Assembly (NCBI RefSeq): GCF_005519465.1
Contig: NZ_CP027858.1
Span: 3,224,001 to 3,288,000 of the forward strand
Direction: 5' to 3'
Source of the DNA: Streptomyces clavuligerus
GTDB lineage: Bacteria; Actinomycetota; Actinomycetes; Streptomycetales; Streptomycetaceae
Length of the DNA: 64,000 bases
Part shown: piece after piece, positions 21,356-29,817 of the stretch
Layout: each line of letters opens with the position of its first letter
How positions within the stretch are numbered: position 1 is the first letter of the stretch
Program-made: the position numbers and the translations under genes
The notes under the pieces: generated by a model
Told to the model about the DNA's origin: nothing
What the model saw: only the letters and a program-made list of their open reading frames with translations
Database searches by the model: none

Positions 21356-24265
21356 TCAGGACGGGGCCCAGGGGAGACGCAGCACCTCCAGCTCGTCCCC
21401 CGGGCGAGCGCCGCCGGGTTCCACCACGGCCAGCCCTTCGGCGGCGGCGATGCCCCGCAGCATGGCGGGGCCGTGGTAGCGCAGGGGCAGCAGTCGGCCG
21501 TCCTGCTGGACGCAGGGCACCAGCCGGGTGTCCCGGGGGTGGCCCGGCACCTCCTCGTCCACGGGTGCCCGGTGCGGTGCCCGGGGTGCCATCCCCAGCA
21601 CCCCTCTCACCAGGGGATCGGCGAGGGTGAGCAGCCCGGCCACGGCGGCGAGGGGGTTCCCCGGCAGTCCGACGAGATGGCGTACGGGGGCCCCGCCGGT
21701 CATGGCCCCGGTGCCACCGCCGAGGCGGGCCAGCAGCATGGGGTGGCCGGGCCGTACCGCGACGGAGTCGACCAGCGTCTCGGCGTCCGTCCGGCGCAGG
21801 ACGGCGTGGACATGGTCGACGGGTCCGGCGGCCGTGCCCCCGGTGGTGATCAACAGCTCGGCGGGGGAGGCCGTCACAGCACGGTGCAGCACATCGGCGT
21901 CGTCGCCGATCCGCCGGACGGCGACCGTCTCGGCGCCCAGCCCCTCCAGCCAGGGCAGCAGCATCGGCCCCAGGGCGTCCCGGATCAGCCCCTCGTGGGG
22001 CAGGCCGTCGGCGAGCAGTTCGTCCCCGAGGATCAGCACCTCGACCCGTGGCCGGGCGACAACCTCCAACGCGTCGTATCCGGCCGCCGCGGCGAGCCCC
22101 AGCACGGCCGGGGTCACCCGTCGCGCGGCGGGCAGCAGCCGGTCGCCCGAGCGGCACTCCTGACCACGGGGGCGGATGTCCTGCCCGTGCGGGAGCCCCC
22201 GGTCGGCGTGCAGCAGCCGCTGACGGCCGTCGAGGCGGGCGTGCTCGCTGCGGAGCACCGCGGTGGCCTCCGGCGGAATCCGCGCTCCGGTGGCGATCCG
22301 TACCGCCGTGCCGTCCTCCAGCGGTGACACGGCCCCGCGTCCGGCGAGGACCGCGCCGGACCGGACGGTCCAGGGGCCGGGCCCGGCGACCGCCCAGCCG
22401 TCCATGGCGGATGTGTCGAAGGACGGCAGATCGCAGAGCGCCGTCAGGGGTTCGCCCAGCACCCGGCCGAGGGCCCGCGCCAGGGGGACCCGCTCGGACG
22501 ACGGCCGTCCGCCGCGGCCCGCGTGTACGGCGATCTCCCGGGCCTCCGCCCAGGGCACCGCGTCCGGGCCGCCGTGCGGGACGGCGCCGGCCGCCCCGGC
22601 GCGGCCTTCCGCCGGGCCGGTGGGACCGCCCGGTCGCCCCGGGGCGGCGGGAGAGCCGCCCGGACCTCCCGGACCGCTTCCGGCGGCGCTTCCGGCGGGC
22701 GTCCGCGCGTCCGCGCTCAGCAGGAGGAGCGCATCCTCGACACCGTCTTCGCGGTCACCGCCGGGTGGGGACCCGTCCTGCGCGCCCCGGACCTCGGACA
22801 GGGGGCCCGCGCCCCGCCGCGCACCCCCCTTCCCCTTGTCGTCCAGCAGCTCTTCGTCCAGCAGCGCGAGAGCGTCCTCGACGCCGTCGGCCCCGTCTCC
22901 CGTCCCCTCGGCACCAGCATCGGCACCGGCACCGGCACCGTTCAGTGAACGCACCAGGCCGGGGGTCCGGACCCGCCCGTCCTCGCCCAGCAGCGCCAAG
23001 GCGTCCTCCATCCCGTCGTCCCCGTCGTCCCCGTCGTCCCCGTCGGGCTGCGCCCGGGGCACCGACCGCACCCGCGCCGGGGGCCGAACCCCGTGCAGCG
23101 CGGCGAGCATGTCCTCCAGCCCGCCGACGCACTCCCCGCCGCCGGACACCACCCGCATCCGGAGGGGTGCGTCCCCATCCAGGAGGGTGGGTCCGTCCAG
23201 CAGGGCGAGGGCGTCCTCCACCCCGTCCCCATCGGCCCCACCGCCGCCGCCGGACGGCGCCGGAGCCCGGTCCGTGCGGCGCGACCGACGCCCGGGGGAG
23301 GAACGCCGCCCACCACCGGGCCCCGCCTCACCGCCCCCACCGACCGGGGAAGCCACACCGGGTCCGCACGGCACACCGTCGTCCGGCCCACCCGAGGCAC
23401 CCCTGTCCGCATCACCGCGTCCCGGCCCCGCCGGGACGGAGGCGGTGGAGGAAGCCGACCGGGCTCCGGCGATACCGCCCACCACGGAACCCGCCGGAGC
23501 AGACGGAGCGCCCACAACCCCGCCGTCAGAACCACCCGACACGGCTCCGTCCCCGCCGCCCCGCCCAGGGCCCGCCGGGACGGACGCGGTGCTCCCGGCC
23601 CGACCACGGGACCCGACGGGGGAAGCCGGGGAATCCCCGCCCGCACCGGCCGTCATGGGACCGTCCGAAGCGAACAGCGCATCCGCCGCCCCACCGTCCA
23701 TGCCACCGGGCGAAGAGGTCACACGGCCCGCACGGGGCACACCACCGGCCGGGACACCGCAGGCGACCCCACCCGTACCGCCCCGCCCAGGGCCCGCCGG
23801 GGCGGACGCGGTGCTCCCGGCCCGACCGCCGGACCCGGCAGGGGAAGCCGGAGAGAGCCCGTCCGCCGCCGGACCGGCCGAGACGGACAGGGCACCCGCA
23901 GCGCGACCGTCGGGACCGCCGGGCGAAGGGCCCACGCCACCGTCGCGCGCCGCACCACCGGCCCGACCACCTGGTCCGGCCCCGCCCTCCGTGCCACCGG
24001 GTGGAGAAGCGACACCGCCCTCACGCGGAGCACCCGGTACGTCCCCGTCCGCACCGTCCCGCTCACGGCCCGCCCGTGCACAGGCGGGCGGACTGTCCGG
24101 CACCGGGCCCGACGGAGTGGGCGGGGTGCCCAGGGGACGGTCGTCAGAGCCGTCGGCCCCGGTGAACGGCCGGGGCGGCGGCTCGTCACCGGCGGGTGTG
24201 CCGGGGGCCGGGGCGGCGGCGGAGGGGCCGCGGGTGAATCGGCCCCGGCTGTCCCGGGGGGTCAT
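21356..24265 (-). CDS. moeA: Molybdopterin molybdenumtransferase MoeA with giant repetitive N-terminal extension
   Basis: The C-terminal ~410 residues (about 560-969) are MoeA, which inserts molybdate into adenylylated molybdopterin. Motifs are LPSFDTSAMDGWAV, GDELLADG, ITTGGTAAGPVDHVH, VRPGHPMLL and GLPGNPLAAVAGLL. Ahead of it lie about 560 residues not usual for MoeA (normally ~400 aa in total). Residues 1-345 are Gly/Pro/Ala/Ser-rich with STASVPAGPGRG-type repeats. Residues about 346-520 hold five copies of a DGVEDALALL motif. Start ATG 24265 overlaps the mobA-like stop (ATGA). The extension has GC-rich third positions and conserved motif spacing, so I judge it coding rather than a start error; an alternative start nearer residue 540 cannot be excluded. 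It belongs to a mobA-moeA unit and may serve as a scaffold. Confidence 0.82.
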   Translation of the reverse strand: MTPRDSRGRFTRGPSAAAPAPGTPAGDEPPPRPFTGADGSDDRPLGTPPTPSGPVPDSPPACARAGRERDGADGDVPGAPREGGVASPPGGTEGGAGPGGRAGGAARDGGVGPSPGGPDGRAAGALSVSAGPAADGLSPASPAGSGGRAGSTASAPAGPGRGGTGGVACGVPAGGVPRAGRVTSSPGGMDGGAADALFASDGPMTAGAGGDSPASPVGSRGRAGSTASVPAGPGRGGGDGAVSGGSDGGVVGAPSAPAGSVVGGIAGARSASSTASVPAGPGRGDADRGASGGPDDGVPCGPGVASPVGGGGEAGPGGGRRSSPGRRSRRTDRAPAPSGGGGGADGDGVEDALALLDGPTLLDGDAPLRMRVVSGGGECVGGLEDMLAALHGVRPPARVRSVPRAQPDGDDGDDGDDGMEDALALLGEDGRVRTPGLVRSLNGAGAGADAGAEGTGDGADGVEDALALLDEELLDDKGKGGARRGAGPLSEVRGAQDGSPPGGDREDGVEDALLLLSADARTPAGSAAGSGPGGPGGSPAAPGRPGGPTGPAEGRAGAAGAVPHGGPDAVPWAEAREIAVHAGRGGRPSSERVPLARALGRVLGEPLTALCDLPSFDTSAMDGWAVAGPGPWTVRSGAVLAGRGAVSPLEDGTAVRIATGARIPPEATAVLRSEHARLDGRQRLLHADRGLPHGQDIRPRGQECRSGDRLLPAARRVTPAVLGLAAAAGYDALEVVARPRVEVLILGDELLADGLPHEGLIRDALGPMLLPWLEGLGAETVAVRRIGDDADVLHRAVTASPAELLITTGGTAAGPVDHVHAVLRRTDAETLVDSVAVRPGHPMLLARLGGGTGAMTGGAPVRHLVGLPGNPLAAVAGLLTLADPLVRGVLGMAPRAPHRAPVDEEVPGHPRDTRLVPCVQQDGRLLPLRYHGPAMLRGIAAAEGLAVVEPGGARPGDELEVLRLPWAPS
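22713..23232 (-). repeat. Five DGVEDALALL-type repeats inside moeA
   Basis: Copies are centred near 23215, 23108, 22998, 22880 and 22735 (DGVEDALALL, GGLEDMLAALH, DGMEDALALL, DGVEDALALL, DGVEDALLLL), each about 25-45 residues from the next. A 9-bp microsatellite (CCCGTCGTC, three perfect units 23012-23038) encodes the DDG repeat before the third copy. Outside the motif the spacers are low-complexity and differ in sequence. Confidence 0.8.
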
Positions 24266-25167
24266 CCGGCACCGCCACCGGCCGGGTCCGGGGCGGCGGG
24301 GCCGGAGGACTCCTCCTCCCAGCGCCTGGCGAGGGCCGCCGCCTTGCGCGCCGCCTCCGCGACGGCCTCCGGGCCGCCGCCCGCCGCCGCGTACCCCACC
24401 AGGAAGGTGGTGAGCGGCGCGGCCGGACGGGCCACCCCGTGCGCGGCGTCCCGGGCGAGGTCGAGCAGCAGATCGGTGTCGACGTCGAGATCGATGCCGA
24501 GTTCTTCCCTGACCGCGGTGATCCATTCCTCCAGCACGTGTCCATGCTCCCTGATCCGGGCCCTGGCGGCGGCGATGTCCTCCCAGGTGTCGCAGTCGAA
24601 CGACGCCGACGGCCGGTCGGTCACCCGTACGACCTCCAGTTGCTCGGGCAGCAGCCGCAACGGCAGCCCGGCGAGGGAGCCGTACTCGGTCGCGAGCAGG
24701 GCCAGTTCCCGGCGGACCGGTTCGGTGCGATAGGCCGCGACCAGCGGCTGTTCCCGTCCGTCGGCGTCGACGAGCAGCGCCGCCTCGCGTCCGCCCGTGT
24801 CGAGGGCGGCGATGAGCCGCCGCACCGTCGGGGCGGACAGGAACGGCAGATCGGCGGAGAGGACGAGCACCTGTTGCGACTCCGGGCCGAGTCGGCGCAG
24901 CCCCGCGTCGAGGGCGGCGAGCGGGCCGCCGCCGGGCGGGGTCTCCCGGGCCCACAGAACCGGCCGCGGGGTGGCCCTGCGGTCTCCGACGACCACGGTG
25001 GTGGCGGCGTCCCGGCAGGCCGACAGGACCCGGTCGAGCAGGGAGCGGGCGCCCACGCTCAGCCCCGGCTTGTCGGCGCCCCCCAGCCGCCGTGCGGCTC
25101 CTCCGGCGAGGACGACGGCGTCGTGGGCGGGGGGCGCGGGGTCGTTCGGCGATGGGGTCAGGGTCAT
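24262..25167 (-). CDS. MobA-like nucleotidyltransferase with C-terminal DUF6457 domain
   Basis: Molybdenum cofactor guanylyltransferase-like protein (GTP + Mo-molybdopterin to the dinucleotide cofactor), 301 aa. The N-terminal Rossmann-like NTP-transferase domain starts VVLAGGAARRLGGADKPG (about 18-35), the MobA nucleotide loop; the metal Asp is in VLSADLPFL. The C-terminal ~85 residues (VLEEWITAVREELGID to ARRWEEE) are a DUF6457-type helical domain often fused or adjacent to this enzyme in actinobacteria. ATG 25167 has no clear ribosome site. It overlaps moeA by ATGA, supporting a role in cofactor synthesis; the guanylyl versus cytidylyl specificity is unproven. Confidence 0.85.
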   Translation of the reverse strand: MTLTPSPNDPAPPAHDAVVLAGGAARRLGGADKPGLSVGARSLLDRVLSACRDAATTVVVGDRRATPRPVLWARETPPGGGPLAALDAGLRRLGPESQQVLVLSADLPFLSAPTVRRLIAALDTGGREAALLVDADGREQPLVAAYRTEPVRRELALLATEYGSLAGLPLRLLPEQLEVVRVTDRPSASFDCDTWEDIAAARARIREHGHVLEEWITAVREELGIDLDVDTDLLLDLARDAAHGVARPAAPLTTFLVGYAAAGGGPEAVAEAARKAAALARRWEEESSGPAAPDPAGGGAG

Positions 25168-25182
25168 GGCGGCAGTATGGGC

Positions 25183-25217
25183 CCGGCCGCCGGGGGCGCT
25201 CGGCCCCCGGCGGCCGG
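25183..25217. terminator. Hairpin terminator after the second bkd operon
   Basis: Perfect 15-bp arms (25183-25197 and 25203-25217) with a 5-nt loop, between bkdC2 and the mobA-moeA unit (both minus strand). It argues that the two operons are transcribed separately. Confidence 0.7.
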
Positions 25218-25249
25218 AACACCGGCCGGTCGCGGCGGCCGGCCCTCCC

Positions 25250-26773
25250 TCAGAGCGTGCGCAGCAGGACCGCGGGCTGCTCGACGCAGTCCGCGACGTA
25301 CCGCAGGAACCCGCCCGCCGTGCCACCGTCGCAGACACGGTGGTCGAAGGTGAGCGAGAGCTGCACGACCTGACGCACGGCCAGCTCTCCCCGGTGGACC
25401 CAGGGCTTGGCCACGATCCTGCCGACGCCGAGCATCGCCGCTTCCGGATGGTTGATGATCGGCGTGGAGCCGTCGACGCCGAAGACTCCGTAGTTGTTCA
25501 GCGTGAAGGTGCCGCCGGTCAGCTCGGCGGGCGAGAGTCTGCCCTCCCGGGCGGCCTCGGTGAGCCGGGCGAACTCCGCCGTCAGCGACTCGGCCGAGCG
25601 GCGGTGGGCGTCCTTGACCACGGGGACGACCAGCCCGCGCTCGGTCTGCGCGGCGAACCCGATGTGCACAGCGGACAGCCGGACGATCTCCCGGGCCGCC
25701 GTGTCCACGGTGGCGTTCAGCTCGGGGTGGCGGGCGAGCGCCGCCGCGCAGATCCGGGCGAACAAGGCGATGATCGATATCTTCGGCCCGCCCGCGGCGT
25801 TCATGGCGGTCCGCGCGGCCAGCAACTCGGTCGCGTCGGCGTCCACCCAGCAGGTGGCGTCCGGGATCTCGCTCCGGCTGCGGGTCAGCTTGTCGGCCAT
25901 GGCCCCGCGCACCCCGCGCAGCGGGATGCGCTCGACGGCGGCCTCCGCCGGGGCCGAGGGCACGGCCGAGGACGGGGCCGAGACCGAGGACGCCACGGCG
26001 CCCGAAGGGGAAGCGGCGGCCGAAGGGGAAGCGGTGGCAGGCCCGGCGGCAGCCGCCGCGGAACCGGGCAGGGCCGTCCCGGCGGCCCGCATCGCGTACT
26101 CGACATCGGCCCGCAGGATCAGCCCGTCCGGCCCCGAGCCCGAGAGCTGCCGCAGATCGAGCCCGTAGCTCCGCGCCAGACGGCGCACCAGCGGGGAGAT
26201 CACGGGCAGGGGCCCGCTCTGGTCGGCGTCCTCGTCCAGGTCGCTCACCGGGGCCACGGCCCGGCTCCCGCCGGTCGCCGTCCGGGGGTCGGGCCTGAGC
26301 CGGCGCCGCCGGGCCGACGGGGCCCCTGTGCCATAGCCGACGAGGACATTGCCCGAAGACTCCGCGGCCCCGCCCCGCACGGCACCGGACGGCCCCGCGC
26401 CCGCCACCGGGCCGGAAGCCGCCGCACCGCCCTGACCACCCTGACCGCCCTGACCACCCTGACCGCCCTGACCACCGTGGGCGCCCTGCTGACCGTCACC
26501 ATCGGTGCCGGGCCGCCGGTCCGCGTCCGCCCCGACGGCGACCGTCAGCAGCGGCGCGCCGACCGGAAGTTCGGTGCCCTCCTCGCCGAAACGGGCGGTC
26601 ACCACGCCTCCGTAGGGGCAGGGCACCTCCACCATCGCCTTGGCGGTCTCCACCTCCACCACCGGCTGGTCCACCGCGACCACGTCGCCCACGGAGACCA
26701 GCCAGCGCACGATCTCCGCCTCGGTCAGTCCCTCCCCGAGGTCCGGCAGCCTGAACTCAAGCACCTGTGCCAT
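25250..26773 (-). CDS. bkdC: Dihydrolipoamide acyltransferase (E2), copy 2
   Basis: Second branched-chain 2-oxoacid dehydrogenase E2, 507 aa. Lipoyl domain (about 1-80) with Lys45 in VETAKAMVE; a linker holding five GGQ repeats (about residues 100-115, from a 9-bp DNA repeat), a subunit-binding domain (SPLVRRLARSYGLDLRQL) and a further Ala/Ser/Pro-rich linker of about 45 residues. The acyltransferase domain ends with LTFDHRVCDGG (His478, Asp482). It differs clearly from copy 1 at 585-2096, so this is an old duplication, not a recent one. ATG directly abuts the bkdB2 stop. It is the last gene of the operon behind the PaaR-type site at 28981. Possible substrates include aryl- or branched 2-oxo acids; this is inference from regulation. 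Confidence 0.9.
   Translation of the reverse strand: MAQVLEFRLPDLGEGLTEAEIVRWLVSVGDVVAVDQPVVEVETAKAMVEVPCPYGGVVTARFGEEGTELPVGAPLLTVAVGADADRRPGTDGDGQQGAHGGQGGQGGQGGQGGQGGAAASGPVAGAGPSGAVRGGAAESSGNVLVGYGTGAPSARRRRLRPDPRTATGGSRAVAPVSDLDEDADQSGPLPVISPLVRRLARSYGLDLRQLSGSGPDGLILRADVEYAMRAAGTALPGSAAAAAGPATASPSAAASPSGAVASSVSAPSSAVPSAPAEAAVERIPLRGVRGAMADKLTRSRSEIPDATCWVDADATELLAARTAMNAAGGPKISIIALFARICAAALARHPELNATVDTAAREIVRLSAVHIGFAAQTERGLVVPVVKDAHRRSAESLTAEFARLTEAAREGRLSPAELTGGTFTLNNYGVFGVDGSTPIINHPEAAMLGVGRIVAKPWVHRGELAVRQVVQLSLTFDHRVCDGGTAGGFLRYVADCVEQPAVLLRTL
26431..26475 (-). repeat. Five-unit 9-bp tandem repeat in the E2 linker
   Basis: Five uninterrupted units CCTGACC(A/G)C alternate, giving an 18-bp period, and encode (GGQ)n in the swinging-arm linker. 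Copy number is likely variable between strains. Confidence 0.8.
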
Positions 26774-27805
26774 TCAGCTCTCCGCCTCCCACTGCAAACG
26801 CGCCACCGCGTCGAGTACCCGGTCCACTCCCGGCAGATGGTGCCGTTCCAGCATGGGCGGCGGATAGGGGATATCGAAACCGGCCACCCTCAGGACCGGC
26901 GCCTCCAGATGGTGGAAGCACCGCTCGGTGACCCGTGCCGCTATCTCCCCCCCGGGTCCGCCGAAGCCGGTGGACTCGTGGACGACGACCGCGCGGCCGG
27001 TGCGCCGCACGGAGTCGCAGACCGTGGCGTCGTCGAAGGGGACCAGGGAACGCAGGTCCACGACCTCCAGGTCCCAGCCCTCGGCGACGGCCGCCTCGGC
27101 CGCCTCCAGGCAGACGGGCACGGACGGGCCGTAGGTGATCAGGGTGGCGCTGCGGCCGGACCGCCGGACCACGGCCCGGCCGATCGGCTCGACCGCCGCC
27201 GGGGCCTCGGGCGACCAGGCGGCCTTGGACCAGTAGAGCCGCTTGGGCTCCAGGAAGACCACCGGGTCGTCGCTGGCGATGGCCGCCCTGAGCAGGCCGT
27301 ACGCGTCCTCGACGGTCGCGGGCGCCACCACGTGGAGCCCGGGGGTCGCCATGTAGTACGCCTCGGAGGAGTCGCTGTGGTGCTCGACCCCGCCGATGCC
27401 GCCGCCGTAGGGGACCCGGACGGTGATGGGCAGCGGCAGCGCTCCCCTGGTGCGGTTGCGCATCCGGGAGACATGGCTGATGAGCTGCTCGAACGCGGGG
27501 TAGGCGAACGCGTCGAACTGCATCTCCACCACGGGCCGCAGCCCGTACATCGCCATGCCGACGGCCGTCCCGAGAATGCCCGCCTCCGCGAGGGGGGTGT
27601 CGGTGCAGCGGTCCTCGCCGAACTCCTTGGCCAGCCCGTCGGTGACCCGGAAGACCCCGCCGAGCGTCCCGACGTCCTCGCCGAGCACATGGACCGTCGG
27701 GTCCTCGGCCATCGCGTCCCGCATCGCCCGCTGGAGCGCCTGCGCCATGGTGGCCGGTTTCAGCAGGGCCGCCGCCGCACCGGCCGGGCTCGTCGCCGTG
27801 GTCAT
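26774..27805 (-). CDS. bkdB: Branched-chain 2-oxoacid dehydrogenase E1 beta subunit, copy 2
   Basis: Beta subunit of E1, 343 aa. The N terminus has a 25-residue Ala-rich extension before MAQALQRAMRDAMAEDPTVH. Core motifs are VLGEDVGTLGGVFRVTDGL, CTDTPLAEAGILG, VEMQFDAFAYPAFEQL and GGGIGGVEHHSDSSE; the C-terminal transketolase domain has SATLITYGPSV and DLRSLVPFD. ATG 27805 overlaps the bkdA2 stop (ATGA) and the stop abuts bkdC2 (TGAATG), so all three are coupled. Compared with copy 1 the motifs are conserved but the loops diverge. Confidence 0.93.
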   Translation of the reverse strand: MTTATSPAGAAAALLKPATMAQALQRAMRDAMAEDPTVHVLGEDVGTLGGVFRVTDGLAKEFGEDRCTDTPLAEAGILGTAVGMAMYGLRPVVEMQFDAFAYPAFEQLISHVSRMRNRTRGALPLPITVRVPYGGGIGGVEHHSDSSEAYYMATPGLHVVAPATVEDAYGLLRAAIASDDPVVFLEPKRLYWSKAAWSPEAPAAVEPIGRAVVRRSGRSATLITYGPSVPVCLEAAEAAVAEGWDLEVVDLRSLVPFDDATVCDSVRRTGRAVVVHESTGFGGPGGEIAARVTERCFHHLEAPVLRVAGFDIPYPPPMLERHHLPGVDRVLDAVARLQWEAES

Positions 27806-28920
27806 CGGGCCTCTCCTTCCGCTTCCAGCTCGGCCCGCAGGTGCGCCGCCTGCTCCCGGAGCTGGCTCGTGCGCTCCGCGTACACCTGGCCGAACAGGTC
27901 CATCGGGTCGAGTTCCGCGTCGGCGTTCATCCGCTCGCGCAGCCGGGCCGCCATCGCCTCGGCGTCCTCGGTCACGGACCGTCTGCGCTGCTCGTCCAGG
28001 AGACCGCGCGCGGTCAGCTCCCGCTCGACGAGGACGACGGGGTCGTGCGCCCGCCATGCCTCGACCTCCGGCTCCTCCCGGTAGCGGGTGGCGTCGTCGG
28101 CGTTGGTGTGGGCCTCCAGGCGATAGGTGACGGCCTCCACCAGCGTCGGCCCGCCGCCGCGCCGGGCGCGGGCCACCGCGTCGGACAGCACCCGGTGCAC
28201 CGCGGGCGCGTCGTTCCCGTCGACCAGGCGGCCGGGCATCCCGTACCCCACGGCCTTGTGGGCCAGGGACGGGGCGGCGGTCTGCTTCGCGAGCGGCACG
28301 GAGATCGCGAAGCCGTTGTTCTGGACGAGGAAGACGACGGGCGCCTGCCACACCGCGGCGAAGTTCAGCGCCTCGTGGAAGTCGCCCTCGCTGGTGCCGC
28401 CGTCGCCGACCAGGGCGAGCGCGACGACGTCGTCCCCGCGCAGCCGGGCCGCGTGCGCGAGACCCACGGCGTGCGGAAGCTGGGTGGCGAGCGGGGTGGA
28501 CAGGGGCGCGGTGCGGTGCTCCCGGGGGTCGTACCCGGTGTGCCAGTCGCCCCGCAGCAGGGTGAGCACCTGCACCGGGTCGATACCGCGCGTCACGGCG
28601 GCGAGGGTGTCGCGGTAGCTGGGGAAGAGCCAGTCCCGCTCCTCCAGGGCCAGCGCGGCGGCGACCTGGCATGCCTCCTGCCCGGTGCTCGACGGGTAGA
28701 CGGCGAGCCTGCCCTGCCGGGTCAGCGCGGTGGCCTGGGTGTTGAACCGCCGCCCGCGCACAAGATGGGCGTGGAGCGTCAGCAGCAGGCCGGGGTCTAC
28801 GCCGGCGGCGGCGTCCGTACCCAGCAGCCGGTACGGCTCCGGGTCCGGGAGCAGTGGTGCGGGGTCGGTGCGGGGCTTCCACTCCGGGGGCGGAGCGGGC
28901 CGGTAGACGACGGCTCTCAA
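27802..28920 (-). CDS. bkdA: Branched-chain 2-oxoacid dehydrogenase E1 alpha subunit, copy 2
   Basis: Alpha subunit of E1 with thiamine diphosphate motif from GDGGTSEGDFHEALNF to FLVQNNGFAIS, and the loop HTNADDATRYR. The N-terminal region PPPEWKPRTDPAPLLPDPEP is the usual leader of actinobacterial BkdA. Start is uncertain: TTG 28920 (372 aa) sits 8 nt after GAGGAGG, while GTG 28929 (375 aa) overlaps that ribosome site. It is first in the operon bkdA2-B2-C2. Its upstream region has a PaaR-like palindrome (28981-28994) and a TTGTCCACAGG box, the same arrangement as before paaN and paaA, so phenylacetyl-CoA control is suggested. An Lrp/AsnC regulator is encoded divergently. Confidence 0.9.
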   Translation of the reverse strand: MRAVVYRPAPPPEWKPRTDPAPLLPDPEPYRLLGTDAAAGVDPGLLLTLHAHLVRGRRFNTQATALTRQGRLAVYPSSTGQEACQVAAALALEERDWLFPSYRDTLAAVTRGIDPVQVLTLLRGDWHTGYDPREHRTAPLSTPLATQLPHAVGLAHAARLRGDDVVALALVGDGGTSEGDFHEALNFAAVWQAPVVFLVQNNGFAISVPLAKQTAAPSLAHKAVGYGMPGRLVDGNDAPAVHRVLSDAVARARRGGGPTLVEAVTYRLEAHTNADDATRYREEPEVEAWRAHDPVVLVERELTARGLLDEQRRRSVTEDAEAMAARLRERMNADAELDPMDLFGQVYAERTSQLREQAAHLRAELEAEGEAR

Positions 28921-28980
28921 AGCGAGCACCTCCTCGTGGGAGCGGACAGCGAAACGGCCGGAATGTGGCGCGCCTCACCT

Positions 28981-28994
28981 ACCGATTGTTCGGT
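28981..28994. promoter_or_regulatory. PaaR-type operator, site A (upstream of bkdA2)
   Basis: ACCGATTGTTCGGT matches the PaaR core ACCGNNCGNNCGGT (Corynebacterium glutamicum TetR-type PaaR) except for one base in the centre. It lies about 50-60 bp before the bkdA2 start and within the divergent bkdA2/Lrp region. Confidence 0.65.
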
Positions 28995-29026
28995 CGTGGA
29001 CGCATTTTGGCTACAGCCACCTCCAG

Positions 29027-29050
29027 CCTGTGGACAAACGGTTCTCCACA
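29027..29050. promoter_or_regulatory. DnaA-box-like pair in the bkdA2/Lrp region
   Basis: TGTGGACAA (29029-29037) is the exact reverse complement of the Streptomyces DnaA box TTGTCCACA. TTCTCCACA (29042-29050) is a one-mismatch copy on the other strand; together they make a CTGTGGA...TCCACAG inverted repeat. Read toward bkdA2 the first box is TTGTCCACAGG, as before paaA. Confidence 0.55.
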
Positions 29051-29095
29051 GCCTGAGATGGACACAGGTCGTCCATGCCGGGGAGGCGGGGGGAT

Positions 29096-29791
29096 ATGGG
29101 TCCTGAACAAATGGCCGAGAACGAGGGCCGGACCGAACCGGGGACGGACCGGGGCGAACATCCCGGAGCACAGCCGCACCCGCAGCCGTGCGGCGCCGCG
29201 GCGGAGCCCGCCCCGGCCAGGGCGGAGCCGACGGGCGGCAGGGCGGACGGCCCCGGCGGCCGGGCCGAGCTTGCGGCGGCCAGACCGGAGCCGATTGCTC
29301 CGCCCCGGCCGCTCGACGCCATCGACCGTTCCATCCTGGGCATCCTGGAGTCCGAGGGCCGTGCCTCGATCCGCTCCGTCGCCGACCGGGTCCATGTGTC
29401 GCGCGCCAACGCCTACGCCCGGATCAACCGGCTGATGGACGACGGGGTCATCCGCGGCTTCGGCGCCCGCGTCGACCATGAGCGCGCGGGCCAGGGCGCC
29501 TCCGCCTACATCACGTTGAAGATCGTCCAGAACTCCTGGCGCACCGTCCGCGAACAGCTGCGGGCGCTGCCGGGGGCCGCGCACATCGCACTGGTCAGCG
29601 GCGATTTCGATGTACTGCTGCTGGTGCACACCCCGGACAACCGCACCCTGAGGGAGCTGGTGCTCACCCGGCTCCAGTCGATCCCCGAGGTGCTGTCGAC
29701 CCGGACGCTGCTGGTCTTCGAGGAGACCGACCTGCCCGCCGTGCCCCCGCCGCCCGGGGACGGCGACCCCGCACCGCCCGCCAGGTCGTGA
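29096..29791 (+). CDS. bkdR: Lrp/AsnC-family regulator, BkdR-like
   Basis: Leucine-responsive-type regulator, 231 aa. A disordered N-terminal 65 residues (Pro/Ala/Gly) precedes the AsnC helix-turn-helix (PLDAIDRSILGILESEG, VSRANAYARINRLMDDGVI) and the RAM ligand domain (ASAYITLKIVQNS, HIALVSGDFDVLLLVH, STRTLLVFEE). ATG 29096 with GGGGAGG about 9 nt upstream is preferred to ATG 29075. Divergent to the bkd2 operon, the typical position of BkdR, which senses branched-chain amino acids. So the bkd2 promoter probably receives two inputs: this protein and the TetR site A. Effector not proven. Confidence 0.85.
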   Translation: MGPEQMAENEGRTEPGTDRGEHPGAQPHPQPCGAAAEPAPARAEPTGGRADGPGGRAELAAARPEPIAPPRPLDAIDRSILGILESEGRASIRSVADRVHVSRANAYARINRLMDDGVIRGFGARVDHERAGQGASAYITLKIVQNSWRTVREQLRALPGAAHIALVSGDFDVLLLVHTPDNRTLRELVLTRLQSIPEVLSTRTLLVFEETDLPAVPPPPGDGDPAPPARS

Positions 29792-29794
29792 CCA

Positions 29795-29817
29795 CGCACC
29801 GGGTCAGCCCCGGTGCG
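29795..29817. terminator. Small convergent hairpin
   Basis: Perfect 9-bp arms (29795-29803 and 29809-29817), 5-nt loop, spanning the stop codon of the TetR gene and just after the Lrp gene; a shared terminator for two converging genes 12 bp apart. Confidence 0.55.

Noticed and set aside
22048..24413. Long plus-strand open frames (over 700 residues) across moeA
   Set aside because: They give only Pro/Arg/Ser-rich sequence with no domain or ribosome site; the minus strand has the MoeA motifs and the repeated DGVEDALALL units in one frame.
28995..29095. CTGTGGA...TCCACAG inverted repeat as a terminator
   Set aside because: It lies in the divergent promoter region where no gene ends; it fits a pair of DnaA-box-like sites better.
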